Assembly: GCA_945910645.1 (NCBI GenBank)
Contig: CAMDZB010000003.1
Coordinates: forward strand, 1-64,000
DNA: 64,000 nucleotides
Reading direction: 5' to 3'
Source of the DNA: an uncultured Spirochaetaceae bacterium
GTDB taxonomy: Bacteria > Spirochaetota > Spirochaetia > Sphaerochaetales > Sphaerochaetaceae
In this document: piece after piece, positions 44,507 to 54,239 of the stretch
How the letters are laid out: every line of letters begins with the position of its first letter
Position numbering within the stretch: the stretch's first letter is position 1
The notes under the pieces: model-generated
Database searches by the model: none
Seen by the model: only the letters and a program-made list of their open reading frames with translations
Told to the model about the DNA's origin: nothing
Made by a program: the position numbers and the translations under genes

Positions 44507-47173
44507 TTAAAGTTCTTTCACTATCGCTAAAAAATCATCCTTTGTATAACTTCCTTCAACAATTCTGTTTTTATACACCATGAAATACTTAAAATTGTTT
44601 CCCGCCTTTGATTCCCATAAACGACCAAGTTCAATTTTATCGGAAGCATCAAGATGGTCTCCTTTTGTTTCCAAGAGGATTATATTGCCGTTTTTTGTTT
44701 TTATAATGAAATCTGGATAATGATTAATAAAACCATTTATACAGAAATCTTTCTTTTCTCTGTTTCTTGTCCACCATTCAACATTGTCCATATTTGCAAC
44801 GGCATTGATAACTTCTAATTCAAATCCGTTTATTTGGTCTTCTTTGTTATAAAGTGACTTATCAATAGCAGGACAAGTTTTAAGAATTGGTTTCTCTAAT
44901 GGCAGTTTCCATTCACCCAAAGTCTTAATTTTATTTGTAGACAATTCAATTATAAAATTGTTTTTTACATATTCTTTTGAAAGCTGATTGATTTTATTTT
45001 TTATAGCCTGAGAATATGAATAATCATTGGAAGCGAGGTCTTCAAATTGAGCATCAGTAAAATCTTCAATAACTCTGTCGATATACTTCTTTATTTCTGC
45101 ATCCGCAATTGGATACATATTTCCGATGTTTTCAAACAATGTGCTTGCAAAGGCTTCTTTCATGGCAGGTCTTTGTTTTGGATCAGAAAGAAGTCTTAAA
45201 AGATGGTCTCTCTGACGGCCATCAACCTGAGAAAATGTTGGAGTATTATCTCTATTTGTTTTACTTAAATCGACTTTATAAATATTAGTTTTACTAAGTG
45301 TAAAATCAATATTTGTATCAGCCTTACCTAATTTAAATTCTTCAAGAAGAGTATTTTTATCAAATAAGACAACCTTTTCACTTCCACCAAAAAGGTCTCC
45401 CACATTCTCAATTGTGCCGAATTGTGGAAGTATCACAGATGAAGCTGAATCTTTAAATACATCATTTATTCTTGCTTTCATAACTTGATTCTCCATTTCA
45501 GTAGGAATATAAATATTTCCTTGTTGTTGATTTTCATCTAATTTTGAAGCTTCTTCGGAAAAGTTTTTGTCTTCCTCTGTTGCCCTTTCCATAATGCTAG
45601 AAACATTATCTGAAATACTTTGCATTTCAGGTGACACTGATTGACTATCTATATTTCCCTGATTAGATGTATCTGAAATAACAGAAACTCCAGATGGATT
45701 AGATTCCTCAATAATAAAATCAAAATCATCCCTTTTATCTGTTAGATCCAATTCTGGCTGAACTGATTTTGGAGTTGGGATTGAAGGTTGAACAAAGTCT
45801 GTTGGATTTGCAACTCTATAATCTTTATCAGTAAAGCCAGCCGCATTCAAACCTTTAACAATCTGATTCATCGTGTTTAAGAAATCATTTGAAGAAGTCA
45901 AAACATAACTTAAATTAAGTTCCGAAACAGAATGTCTTCTTGTGTAAGGCAATCGTAAAACACGACCTAAAATCTGTTCAACATCTACTGTAGAAGTCCT
46001 ATCAGCCAGACTTGCGAGAATATAAGCGAAAGGACAATCCCATCCTTCTTTTAATGCGTTTACAGTAATGATAAAACGAACTTTACATTCAGAATCAGCT
46101 AAATTGATTCCATCAAGTTCATTTTTATCTGATGTCTTAATTTTTATCTGCTCTTCTGGAATTCCTTTTTTAAGGAGAATTTGCTTTATCTTATCATAAG
46201 TGGTATTTTCTTCACCTTTTTTTGGTTGAGCCTGGAACAAAACTATAGGCCGAATATACGAATCTGTTCCCGCTTTGTAAGAAGCATCCGCCTTAACTTC
46301 TAACTGTTTCTGCAAATATATAGCCGTGTTGATTACGCTATGTTTATCATTCTGATTAGAAACGATAACGGGAAGCTTAATCATATTTGCTTTTTTTAAT
46401 TCAATTGCAGGAACAAAAGAAAGAATGTTACTGTTTTTTCTTGGTGTAGCAGTTAAGTCTAAAACAAGAGAAGGATTTAAATCATTAAGCATCTTTACTG
46501 AAAGCTCAGAAGTTGCATTGTGACTTTCATCAACAATTACTACGGGATTTAAAGATTGAAGTATTCTCATTACAGAAATTTCTTCATCCTCTAACTGTTT
46601 ATCAATCATTGATGAAAGTTTCTGCAAACTACCATTATCCTGATAAACTTTTCTACCTTCTTTATTTGTAGCCCTAAAACTGTCAAAACTCATTACAAAG
46701 ATGCTCAAGTTTTGACTTACAGATTCTATTGAAATTCCTGCACCATTTAGAAGTTCCATTTTATTATAAACTTCAACCTTGCCTGAAAAATCAATATCTA
46801 TTTTCTGTCTATAAGGGTGATCTGTATTTTTTAAATTATTTAATGTCTGCTTCAAAATTGCATCCGAAGGAACAAGCCATACTACAGATCTTTTCTTTTC
46901 CTTTCCAAAGTGATCAAAAATAACCTTGAGAGAAGAACAAGCTATAAATGTTTTACCACCTGCAGTCGGCACTTTCATACAAACATGAGGGCATCCCTTT
47001 ACAGAATTATCATACGGTTCTATTGCTTCACCCAATGTAGGAGTCAATGGTGTTCTGTCATGGCATTCCCAGAATTCTGTATATGAATCTTTAATATTCT
47101 TTTTTTCTTGAAGAATGTCTAAAAACCTAGAAAGGTCTTGTAAAACAACTGACTGATAAGATTTTAATTCCAT
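44507..47173 (-). CDS. res: Type III restriction enzyme, Res subunit
   Basis: An 888-residue ATP-dependent helicase-nuclease. Walker A is KVPTAGGKTFIA, Walker B VVIVDESHNAT, motif III DLTATPRKN; motif VI region is QILGRVLRLPYTRR. Near the C-terminus, HYPDFIIKTKNGNIILLETKGD is a PD-(D/E)xK nuclease core. It cuts unmethylated DNA after head-to-head recognition by the Mod subunit. It begins 12 bases after mod, with AGGGAAG before the ATG. Both genes are visibly richer in A/T than their neighbours, and they sit in a broken mogA, so horizontal acquisition is likely. Confidence 0.94.
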   Translation of the reverse strand: MELKSYQSVVLQDLSRFLDILQEKKNIKDSYTEFWECHDRTPLTPTLGEAIEPYDNSVKGCPHVCMKVPTAGGKTFIACSSLKVIFDHFGKEKKRSVVWLVPSDAILKQTLNNLKNTDHPYRQKIDIDFSGKVEVYNKMELLNGAGISIESVSQNLSIFVMSFDSFRATNKEGRKVYQDNGSLQKLSSMIDKQLEDEEISVMRILQSLNPVVIVDESHNATSELSVKMLNDLNPSLVLDLTATPRKNSNILSFVPAIELKKANMIKLPVIVSNQNDKHSVINTAIYLQKQLEVKADASYKAGTDSYIRPIVLFQAQPKKGEENTTYDKIKQILLKKGIPEEQIKIKTSDKNELDGINLADSECKVRFIITVNALKEGWDCPFAYILASLADRTSTVDVEQILGRVLRLPYTRRHSVSELNLSYVLTSSNDFLNTMNQIVKGLNAAGFTDKDYRVANPTDFVQPSIPTPKSVQPELDLTDKRDDFDFIIEESNPSGVSVISDTSNQGNIDSQSVSPEMQSISDNVSSIMERATEEDKNFSEEASKLDENQQQGNIYIPTEMENQVMKARINDVFKDSASSVILPQFGTIENVGDLFGGSEKVVLFDKNTLLEEFKLGKADTNIDFTLSKTNIYKVDLSKTNRDNTPTFSQVDGRQRDHLLRLLSDPKQRPAMKEAFASTLFENIGNMYPIADAEIKKYIDRVIEDFTDAQFEDLASNDYSYSQAIKNKINQLSKEYVKNNFIIELSTNKIKTLGEWKLPLEKPILKTCPAIDKSLYNKEDQINGFELEVINAVANMDNVEWWTRNREKKDFCINGFINHYPDFIIKTKNGNIILLETKGDHLDASDKIELGRLWESKAGNNFKYFMVYKNRIVEGSYTKDDFLAIVKEL

Positions 47174-47185
47174 AACTTCCCTGCC

Positions 47186-48895
47186 CTAAAACTTCTGTAT
47201 TTCTCTTGGAATCTTTTTAAAAATAATATTATGTTCTTTTAAGAATGAATCTGGAAGACGACAAACATCAGCATAAATAATATATTGTTCTGCTTTGGTT
47301 TTCATTGTGCTTAAAAAATCATAGTTCAAGCAAGTTTCTTCATTCTTCTTGTAATAAAACCAATATCCCACTTCATGATTTTTTCCTAGGAAATATTCGT
47401 TATCGGATTTTTGACTTCCAAACAATTTTGAGTGAGTTTCTGTAAACCAGATATATTCACGAATATTTGAAACATCTACTTTTTCATTTAAAAGACCATC
47501 TACAAGCAAAGGCTCTCCAAGTTCATAGAAATTAAAATCGCCCGAAAGGCCCTCGACCTTATTTTTTTCTTTACCATAACCCTTTATTACTCGTTTTACT
47601 CTTTCTGCAGTAATTGATTCAGCATAATCATTTAACTCAATAAGAATAAATTTCCTATTCCCTCTATCCAACTTATTTAAATTAAGGAGAGCATGAGCTG
47701 TTGTACCAGAACCCGCAAAACTATCAAGTACAACCATATTCTTATCATTAAAAAGGGTCAGAATAAGATTTATTAAGCCAACATTCTTCGGATTTTCAAA
47801 TGGTATCTTTACTGTTCCAAATATGTCTTTCAATTCTTGACCTGCAGATGTTGTTTTTACATCTAACTTATAATTGACTTCTCTATCATTCACAACGGCC
47901 AAATATTCTCGATTTGATACAATACTTTTTATTCGGATTGATGTATTAAAATTTTTTTCATATATTTTTTGATTTTTAAAAACAAGAGCTTTATTATTAA
48001 ATAGTTCTAGTAATTTTTTTGAAGTATATGTATTTTCAACAAAATTATCCTCATAAAAGGAAATAAATCTTTCAAAACCTTTGTTGATTAAATCTTGGTT
48101 TATCGCATCTATTTTATTTTCTTTTTTTATTTTTAAAGATTGAGTTTCTTTATTATAATAAACAGAATAATGTTTATCTGTTGAAAAATCAGTAATTATT
48201 TCGTTAAAATCATTTTCACCAACTAGAACTCTTTTCCCACTATTATGAACATATCTACCAGTTTCTTCATCAATAACTAAATCTTTACGGTTTTTGGGAA
48301 TATTTTCTTCAAAATATAAATTTTCTTTTTCTTTAGCATATATCAATAAATATTCACTACTAACTGATATAAAATTCGAGTTTTTTCTACCTTTCGGATT
48401 ATTCTCTACAGAGAGATTCCCTATAAAATTTTCAGACCCAAAGATTTCATCACAAATCAATTTTAAATTTGTATGCTCATTATCATCAATGCTTATAAAA
48501 ATAGCACCATCTTCACTCAAAAGCTTCTGCAAAAGCTTTAGTCTTGGGTACATCATGCAAAGCCATTTGTCATGTCTTGTTAAATCTTCACCTTCCTGAC
48601 CTACAACTTCGCCAAGCCATTTTTTTATACGAGGATCATTTACATTATCATTATAAACCCACTTTTCTTTTCCGGTATTGTACGGAGGATCAATGTAAAT
48701 GCACTTTATTTTTCCTTCATATTCAGGGAGAAGAGCTTTTAAAGCTTCAAGATTATCCCCATGAATAATTTTATTTTCAGAATCCTGAGCTTTACCATCA
48801 GCCGAAAAAGTATACTGTTTATTTAAGACCTTAAAAGGAACATCAAGATGATGATTAACAACTTTCTTTTTTCCAATCCAATCAAGTGTAGGCAT
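47186..48895 (-). CDS. mod: Type III DNA adenine methyltransferase, Mod subunit
   Basis: A 569-residue beta-class N6-adenine methyltransferase. The catalytic motif IV is YIDPPYNTGKEKWVYND, and the AdoMet motif I follows later in LDSFAGSGTTAHALLNLN, the order of type III Mod proteins. A variable target-recognition region of about 250 residues lies between. Specificity cannot be read from sequence. A TATAAT at 48937-48932 gives a leader of about 30 bases. No simple-sequence tract for phase variation was seen in the coding region. Confidence 0.94.
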   Translation of the reverse strand: MPTLDWIGKKKVVNHHLDVPFKVLNKQYTFSADGKAQDSENKIIHGDNLEALKALLPEYEGKIKCIYIDPPYNTGKEKWVYNDNVNDPRIKKWLGEVVGQEGEDLTRHDKWLCMMYPRLKLLQKLLSEDGAIFISIDDNEHTNLKLICDEIFGSENFIGNLSVENNPKGRKNSNFISVSSEYLLIYAKEKENLYFEENIPKNRKDLVIDEETGRYVHNSGKRVLVGENDFNEIITDFSTDKHYSVYYNKETQSLKIKKENKIDAINQDLINKGFERFISFYEDNFVENTYTSKKLLELFNNKALVFKNQKIYEKNFNTSIRIKSIVSNREYLAVVNDREVNYKLDVKTTSAGQELKDIFGTVKIPFENPKNVGLINLILTLFNDKNMVVLDSFAGSGTTAHALLNLNKLDRGNRKFILIELNDYAESITAERVKRVIKGYGKEKNKVEGLSGDFNFYELGEPLLVDGLLNEKVDVSNIREYIWFTETHSKLFGSQKSDNEYFLGKNHEVGYWFYYKKNEETCLNYDFLSTMKTKAEQYIIYADVCRLPDSFLKEHNIIFKKIPREIQKF

Positions 48896-48931
48896 AGTAC
48901 TTCTTTATCACCTTTTATAAAATTTCATTCA

Positions 48932-48937
48932 ATTATA
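48932..48937 (-). promoter_or_regulatory. -10 box of the mod-res operon
   Basis: A perfect TATAAT on the minus strand, 36 bases before the mod ATG; no clear -35. Confidence 0.4.
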
Positions 48938-49433
48938 CCATAAATTTTCGTTTTTTTTCTATTAACTACATCCCTCAACCTATCGGCATAAAACTAACTG
49001 CCACTTACTTAAAGTAAAGAGTTTAAGTAAAATCTGTTCCCCCATGTAGTCAGACAAGTCCAAAACAGACCAAAATCACTTGAAATTTCGGGAATGTGCG
49101 GTTAGAATTTGACTAATTGGTGGAAAACACTCCACTTTTACCTATCTAAATCTATACAAATCTAAATTCTTGTCTTTTTTAAATCCAACCAATTGATATA
49201 CTTCCTAATGGTTTCTTCACTATTTAAGCATTGTTATGCTTTAACTTTTTCACATTTACATTATAGTATATCTAAATAGTATATCTAATTAGATTTTGCA
49301 TATCTTAACTATTGCTAACATATCGTGCTTTCATCCACCCATTAAAATGATTGGTTTTCTCGCACGAGGTTCATAACCTTTTTAAGGGAGGTGTATTTCC
49401 TCATGAGATTGTCGGCGTGTTTGTTACTTTCCA
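48938..49433. other. AT-rich intergenic region at the right edge of the R-M island
   Basis: No convincing gene is seen on either strand. It holds a perfect inverted repeat TTACTTAAA (49005-49013) / TTTAAGTAA (49022-49030) with an 8-base loop, and a degenerate direct repeat of TATCTAAATAG-like words at about 49141-49295. The island's right junction should lie here. The remaining mogA sequence is absent. Confidence 0.5.
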
Positions 49434-50822
49434 TCAATACAACGAGTACTTTGATGCGATAAAGTAATCAACCATCGTTCCAAATACAACGCCTAGAGAG
49501 GCATAGATAAGGCTTGTAGACATCGTGTTGAGACTAGACCACATTGCGGGCTTCTCTGATGCATTTTTGAACGCTTTTGTGCCAATATCAATGGCAAAAA
49601 GGCCTAAAGTCACAGTAAGCGCTGTGTAGAACTTACGCATCTCTGACTCTCCAAAGCTGCGATCAATACTCCATTCGGGACGAAGAGTAATCTTATAGTT
49701 CATGTTGTCTTCACCATCCGTTATGGAGTTTGAAAGCGGAACGTATCCTAAGGCCGATACGCTGTAGTTAAACGGCGTCTCGAACTTATCAAAGTGGCGT
49801 GGAAGAAGGAATTCCTTGTCGTCTATACTGATAACTGCGTTTCTAACCTCCGGCGTGGTGATGAATAGATTCTTGTATTCATGCCTGTAGAGCTCATATT
49901 TGATCGTGTTGATCTTGCCCTCTTCAAAGTTCATAGTAAACTCGGATGTTACACGCCCTGGCGATGATATGTTCACCTTGTGCTCGCCCTTGAGTACAAC
50001 GCCGTTTTCGCCAACAATTTCGTCGTCTATCTTTACAGACACGGCGTAGTCCTTAGGCTCAAGCGAGTAGAGGGCAAAGCTTTTTGAACTAATGTGCTCA
50101 GCAAGTTGAATCACCCATTTATCAGTCTCGTCGTTTGCCGTGGAAATCGGCACGATTTTATCAAAAATTGTGTAGTACTTGTCCTCGATGCGATTATATA
50201 CCTTTAGGCGCAGTCTTATTAGGGTTGATGAGAGCACAAGCGATGATGGGATCACAAGTATGTCAAAGTCGTTTTCGTTTGCAATAATACGCGCAACAAG
50301 ATGATTCTCTTCAAACAGCGCTTTTACGTCGAATTTTGTGCTTGTATAGCGCGCGTAATCTACAGGGATCCTATCCTTGAATACAAATTCGGAGAAGTAC
50401 GCTTCACGAGGTGCAACAAGGTATTCCCTCACGCCTTTTTCATTCTTTTTAGGAAAGTACTCCAAAACATCCTCATAAACCTTTAGGGCATCTTTATACG
50501 CTCTCTCCTTTTCATAAACGGATGCGGCATTAGTGCCACTTGATGATGAGCCGAGAAGAGTTATATATTCATTATACGCCTTAATCATATTGCGCCGTGG
50601 AAGCAGGGCATTGATGTATGCTCTCTCATCGTCTGTTTCAATAAAGAACGTGGTGCAGTACTTTTTTAAATCCTCAACAAGGATTGGCGACATATCAATA
50701 ATTGAGTTGTATGTGTTCTGTACAACCCCCACGTGGATGGCATCATCCCTCATGACATCGGCTGCAAAGGCACGTGAAACCATGAGAATCAATAATATAA
50801 CAAGTGTTATATAACGCTTCAC
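49434..50822 (-). CDS. Envelope protein with PEGA-like domains and C-terminal membrane segments
   Basis: A 462-residue protein starting at a GTG that overlaps the prfB stop by 4 bases (GTGA). The signal peptide MKRYITLVILLILMVSRAFA is followed by a large periplasmic part. Residues about 260-390 contain two PEGA-like beta units (VSVKIDDEIVGENGVVLKGEHKVNISSPG and AVISIDDKEFLLPRHFDKFETPFNYSVSALGY). Two or three membrane segments near the C-terminus (FYTALTVTLGLFAIDIG, LIYASLGVVFGTMVDYFIA) close the chain. It may be a cell-envelope anchor or sensor; no enzyme motif was seen. Confidence 0.72.
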   Translation of the reverse strand: MKRYITLVILLILMVSRAFAADVMRDDAIHVGVVQNTYNSIIDMSPILVEDLKKYCTTFFIETDDERAYINALLPRRNMIKAYNEYITLLGSSSSGTNAASVYEKERAYKDALKVYEDVLEYFPKKNEKGVREYLVAPREAYFSEFVFKDRIPVDYARYTSTKFDVKALFEENHLVARIIANENDFDILVIPSSLVLSSTLIRLRLKVYNRIEDKYYTIFDKIVPISTANDETDKWVIQLAEHISSKSFALYSLEPKDYAVSVKIDDEIVGENGVVLKGEHKVNISSPGRVTSEFTMNFEEGKINTIKYELYRHEYKNLFITTPEVRNAVISIDDKEFLLPRHFDKFETPFNYSVSALGYVPLSNSITDGEDNMNYKITLRPEWSIDRSFGESEMRKFYTALTVTLGLFAIDIGTKAFKNASEKPAMWSSLNTMSTSLIYASLGVVFGTMVDYFIASKYSLY

Positions 50823-51917
50823 TGTTCCTTACTAAACCTTAGGTATGCCTCGATAAAGTCGTCTATGTCTCCATCCATCACAGCGTTGATATTGCCCTTT
50901 TCACAGAGGGTTCTGTGATCCTTAACCATTGTGTATGGCTGGAATACGTAGGTTCTAATCTGGCTTCCCCATTCTATGTCTTTTTTCTGAATTGCATCCT
51001 TTTCACGTTCCGCCTTAGCCTTTTCGTTGTAGTATTCCCAAAGGCGTGAGCGTAGCATCTTGAATGCAACCTCTTTATTCATAATCTGTGACCTTTCGTT
51101 CTGACACTGTACGACGATTCCAGTCTCGTAGTGGGTTATTCTGACAGCTGAGTCTGTTTTATTAACGTGCTGTCCTCCTGCACCTCCTGCTCTATATGTG
51201 TCGAGTCTGTAATCCTCAGGTTTAAGGTCAATCTCGATGTTGTCATCAACCTGCGGAGATGCATAAACTGATGCAAATGAGGTATGACGACGCGCGTTTG
51301 AGTCAAACGGACTTATGCGTATCAATCGGTGCACTCCAGCCTCAGCCTTGAGGTACCCGAATGCATATGATCCTTCAACAAGCATTGTGACGCTCTTCAC
51401 GCCTCCCATATCCTCCTGAAGGTCGAGTATGGTTGTTTTAAAGTTGTGGCGTTCTGTCCATCTTAGATACATCCTTAAGAGCATGCTAGTCCAGTCGCAG
51501 GCTTCGGTGCCACCTGCGCCACTATGGATGGAGAGGTAACAGTCGTTCTCATCGTTCTTATCGCTAAGAAGCGCCTTGATACGGAGTTTTTCATACTCCT
51601 CTCCTATATTGTCAATACTCGTCTGTATCTCATTTTGAATGTCAGCATCCTCTTCGCTCTTGTAGATGTCGATGAGTTCACTAACGCCGTTTATCTCCTC
51701 AAGCAGCTTCTTCCACGGCAATACTTTATCTTTGAGTTTTGCGATGTCTGAAAATAGCTTTGTGGCTTTTGTAGAATCGTTCCAAATGTTAGAATCTTCT
51801 GATTGTTTTTCTTTGTCTTTGAGTTCTTTTTCTACGCTTTCTAAGTCAAAGACGCCTCCAAACAGCAAAGGCTTCTTCTTTTACGTCTTCAAACTTTTTT
51901 AGATTCTCTATTGTCAT
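50819..51917 (-). CDS. prfB: Peptide chain release factor 2, made by programmed +1 frameshift
   Basis: RF2 recognises UGA and UAA and releases the peptide through its GGQ motif (AGGAGGQHVNKTDS). Translation starts at the ATG at 51917 (MTIENLKKFEDVKEEAF...), runs 23 codons to CTT-TGA-C at 51851-51845, and shifts +1 to continue as DLESVEKELKDKE. The shift site has GGAGG 3 bases before CTT, as in the classic autoregulatory site. The full product is 365 residues, the usual RF2 length. An unshifted reading from an internal TTG would lack the N-terminus. The start overlaps the GH57-like gene by 29 bases. Confidence 0.95.
51845..51859 (-). promoter_or_regulatory. prfB programmed frameshift site
   Basis: On the minus strand GGAGG-CGT-CTT-TGA-C. 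Low RF2 makes the ribosome pause at TGA and slip from CTT to TTT, restoring the reading frame, so RF2 controls its own level. The elements and 3-base spacing match the well-studied bacterial site. Confidence 0.95.
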
Positions 51918-53631
51918 TTTTTCCCTCTTGTCCTTTATCGTATCTTAAAGTGATTATTAAATCAAAGCCCTCATCCTTTTTGAGCTTCAAATCGTATTTT
52001 GGAGTAAACGATATGTATCCATCCTTTCTCTCAAGCATGTTCTCTTTAAATAAAAGTGGCTTTGAAAATAGAATCGTGAGTGTATCTGAGCTGTTCTCAA
52101 TCTTAAACTTAACGCTCTGAACCTCAACATCGTTTCTCTTTTCATCACACGTCACTCCGCTAAATAGAAAAGATGGCATGTAAGTGTAGGCAAAGTTCTT
52201 CTTATTCGTATTTTTAAGGCTTATATTCATTACAACTGATGATGATTTTACGTGTAGTTCCTTTGTAATCTCTCCGTAGTTAAAGAGCGAGGATGACCTT
52301 GTATCCATTGTGGTTTTCTTATCAAGTTCCTCGTTTTTATACTCGGCGTATTCCACTGTATCAACGCCTTCCTTAATAAATCCGTCTTTGAACGCATAGC
52401 CGTTCTCGAGTGGATTGTGACCTGTTGCCATGATTCCAAGTTCGTATAGCGTACACTTGTTTTCAAGGGCAAAGAATGACTTGGAAATGATCACGTTTAT
52501 AAGGCGATTATGAAGGTTGTACTCTCGCTTAATAAGCGGAGTTGTTGAGAATAGCTGTACAATCTCGTAGAAGTCTCTACGGCGCTTCTGAAGGTATTCG
52601 TTACATCTGTACTTCTCAAATACAATGGCTGCGCTTGAGAGTGAACACATCAGTCCTTCAAGGTAGTTGCGGTCTGCAATTGCCTTCTTTTTGTTGTTAT
52701 CAAGAATGATGTCTGAAATGTACTCAACGCGCGATGTAAACGAGAGATTGTCATCCCTTAAAATATCACCCTGTAAGTTTAAGTTCGGTGAGAGATCAGA
52801 ATAGCACCCCTGAGGCATAAAGTACCTCTCAAGAGGCTTAATCTCCTCGCTTTTATTCAAATCATCCGTATTATCAGCATCAGTGACTTCCCGATCTTCT
52901 GACGGTGTTTTTGCATCGTTTTGAAGGTTTTTTAGAGCGTACATGAGCTTTTCAACAAATACAAACGATCCGTCTTTAAGAGCAAAATCATCAAGGTTGA
53001 TACCAACAAGCACCTCATCATTACACTTTAGAATATGGGCTTTGATGCTATCAAGTGCGGTACTCTCTGAAAGCGTTCCATCAAGATATCCGCTGGTAAA
53101 GCCGTCGATCGTCTCATCTGCGTGGTGGATCCTAAGGCTCTTCTGCATGTGATGGATTTCAAATGTGGATTTTGGAAAGTTCTTTATGTTCTTAACAGGC
53201 TGAAAGTACACATCGCTAAACCCTGAGTTGTAGAGCGCTGTAAACATCCCCTCAGACCAAATTGATGCGTACGGGAAGAACTCAGTAGGACGGCGAGTGT
53301 ATGAACGCCTGAGTAGCGTTGTCATCTTTTCGATGTCCTCTGCGATTATCTTCTGCGGAAAGAATACAGGGTCGATGTTATGGTATGTTCCTGTGAGCAT
53401 TGTGATGAGCTTCTGCTTTACAAGCGATGTGATGAACACATTGAGTTCAGGGTACATCTCCTCAAGGTATCTGATCTCTTCAACCGTTAAAAATAGGTGC
53501 GTCTTGTTAAAGCTCTTATCCTGGTAGATTATCTTCATGATGGGTTTTAAGACGTTAACAAGCGCCTTATCCATCCTTGAATCATCTGTTTTTGATGAGA
53601 CGCACTGACTGTAAAGCAAAATATCAATCAT
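51889..53631 (-). CDS. GH57-like glycosidase, divergent
   Basis: A 580-residue cytosolic protein. The N-terminal 250 residues follow the GH57 (beta/alpha)7 pattern: LTVEEIRYLEEMYP, then LITMLTGTYHNIDPVFFPQKIIAEDIEKM (family G-x-[FY]-x-x-P-x-x-x-x-P), then PTEFFPYASIWSEGMFTALYNSGFSDVYFQ (family W-x-[PA]-E-x-x-x). The middle is helical, and the end is a beta-rich domain as in treponemal alpha-glucanotransferases. I cannot place the nucleophile and acid residues with confidence. It overlaps the HAD gene by 4 bases and prfB by 29. Alpha-glucan metabolism is the likely setting. Confidence 0.6.
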   Translation of the reverse strand: MIDILLYSQCVSSKTDDSRMDKALVNVLKPIMKIIYQDKSFNKTHLFLTVEEIRYLEEMYPELNVFITSLVKQKLITMLTGTYHNIDPVFFPQKIIAEDIEKMTTLLRRSYTRRPTEFFPYASIWSEGMFTALYNSGFSDVYFQPVKNIKNFPKSTFEIHHMQKSLRIHHADETIDGFTSGYLDGTLSESTALDSIKAHILKCNDEVLVGINLDDFALKDGSFVFVEKLMYALKNLQNDAKTPSEDREVTDADNTDDLNKSEEIKPLERYFMPQGCYSDLSPNLNLQGDILRDDNLSFTSRVEYISDIILDNNKKKAIADRNYLEGLMCSLSSAAIVFEKYRCNEYLQKRRRDFYEIVQLFSTTPLIKREYNLHNRLINVIISKSFFALENKCTLYELGIMATGHNPLENGYAFKDGFIKEGVDTVEYAEYKNEELDKKTTMDTRSSSLFNYGEITKELHVKSSSVVMNISLKNTNKKNFAYTYMPSFLFSGVTCDEKRNDVEVQSVKFKIENSSDTLTILFSKPLLFKENMLERKDGYISFTPKYDLKLKKDEGFDLIITLRYDKGQEGKNDNRESKKV

Positions 53632-54239
53632 TGTTTTATTATACTAAGCAATTCATCCACAAGCAATGAGGAAAGGCCTGCATTTCTTGCGCCATCTATG
53701 TCTTTCCTTACGCTGTCGCCAACGTATAGGCAGTCACTGGCTTTGAGGTTCGTGTGTGCCAAGAGGTAATCAAAAGCGCGCTTGTCTGGCTTTAAAAAGC
53801 CACAGTCCTCTGATGAGAGTTTAAGTTCAAAATAAACTCCGAGATTCAGTTCATCAAGCTTTGTCTCAACGGGAAAGTCTGAAAGCACTCCGAGCATCAC
53901 TCCCTTACTTTTGAGGTCTAAAAGCAACTCTTTAAGTCCATCAAAGGGCGGAAGTTTTCGATTCTTTCTGATGTCTTTGTATATCGGATCAAAATAATTC
54001 TTATCCTTATTTACAGTTCTGGCTTGGATCTCTAGAAACTCATCACGAGTAATAATGTTTTTTTCAGATTTAAGCTGCTCACCCCTTACTCGCTTTCGTG
54101 CCTTGAAGAAGTTTATGGTTCTAAACGGATGGCGTAGGTAGAGCTTACGAAACTGCTTGTTTAAGTGCTTTATTGGGTATAAAGTGCCGTCAATGTCGAA
54201 GAACACCGCTTTAAAAGCGTACAAGTCTGCTTTTTCCAT
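53628..54239 (-). CDS. HAD-family phosphatase
   Basis: A 203-residue hydrolase of the HAD superfamily. Motif I is VFFDIDGTLYP (nucleophile Asp), motif II LGVLSDFPVETKL (Ser), motif III the Lys of GFLKPDKRAFDYLL, and motif IV CLYVGDSVRKDIDGARNAGL. A helical cap lies between motifs I and II, so it is a small-molecule phosphatase of subfamily I; the substrate is unknown. It starts directly after the der stop codon (TAA ATG) and overlaps the GH57-like gene by 4 bases. Confidence 0.88.
   Translation of the reverse strand: MEKADLYAFKAVFFDIDGTLYPIKHLNKQFRKLYLRHPFRTINFFKARKRVRGEQLKSEKNIITRDEFLEIQARTVNKDKNYFDPIYKDIRKNRKLPPFDGLKELLLDLKSKGVMLGVLSDFPVETKLDELNLGVYFELKLSSEDCGFLKPDKRAFDYLLAHTNLKASDCLYVGDSVRKDIDGARNAGLSSLLVDELLSIIKQ

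Noticed and set aside
49324-49460. Plus-strand frame with a GGVFPHEIVGVFVTFHQYN-like end, perhaps a gene remnant
   Set aside because: About 38 codons, partly antisense to the real 3' end of the envelope gene, and no family recognised.
50819-51868. prfB as an N-terminally truncated pseudogene
   Set aside because: The missing N-terminus is present upstream in another frame, joined by a canonical programmed frameshift site.
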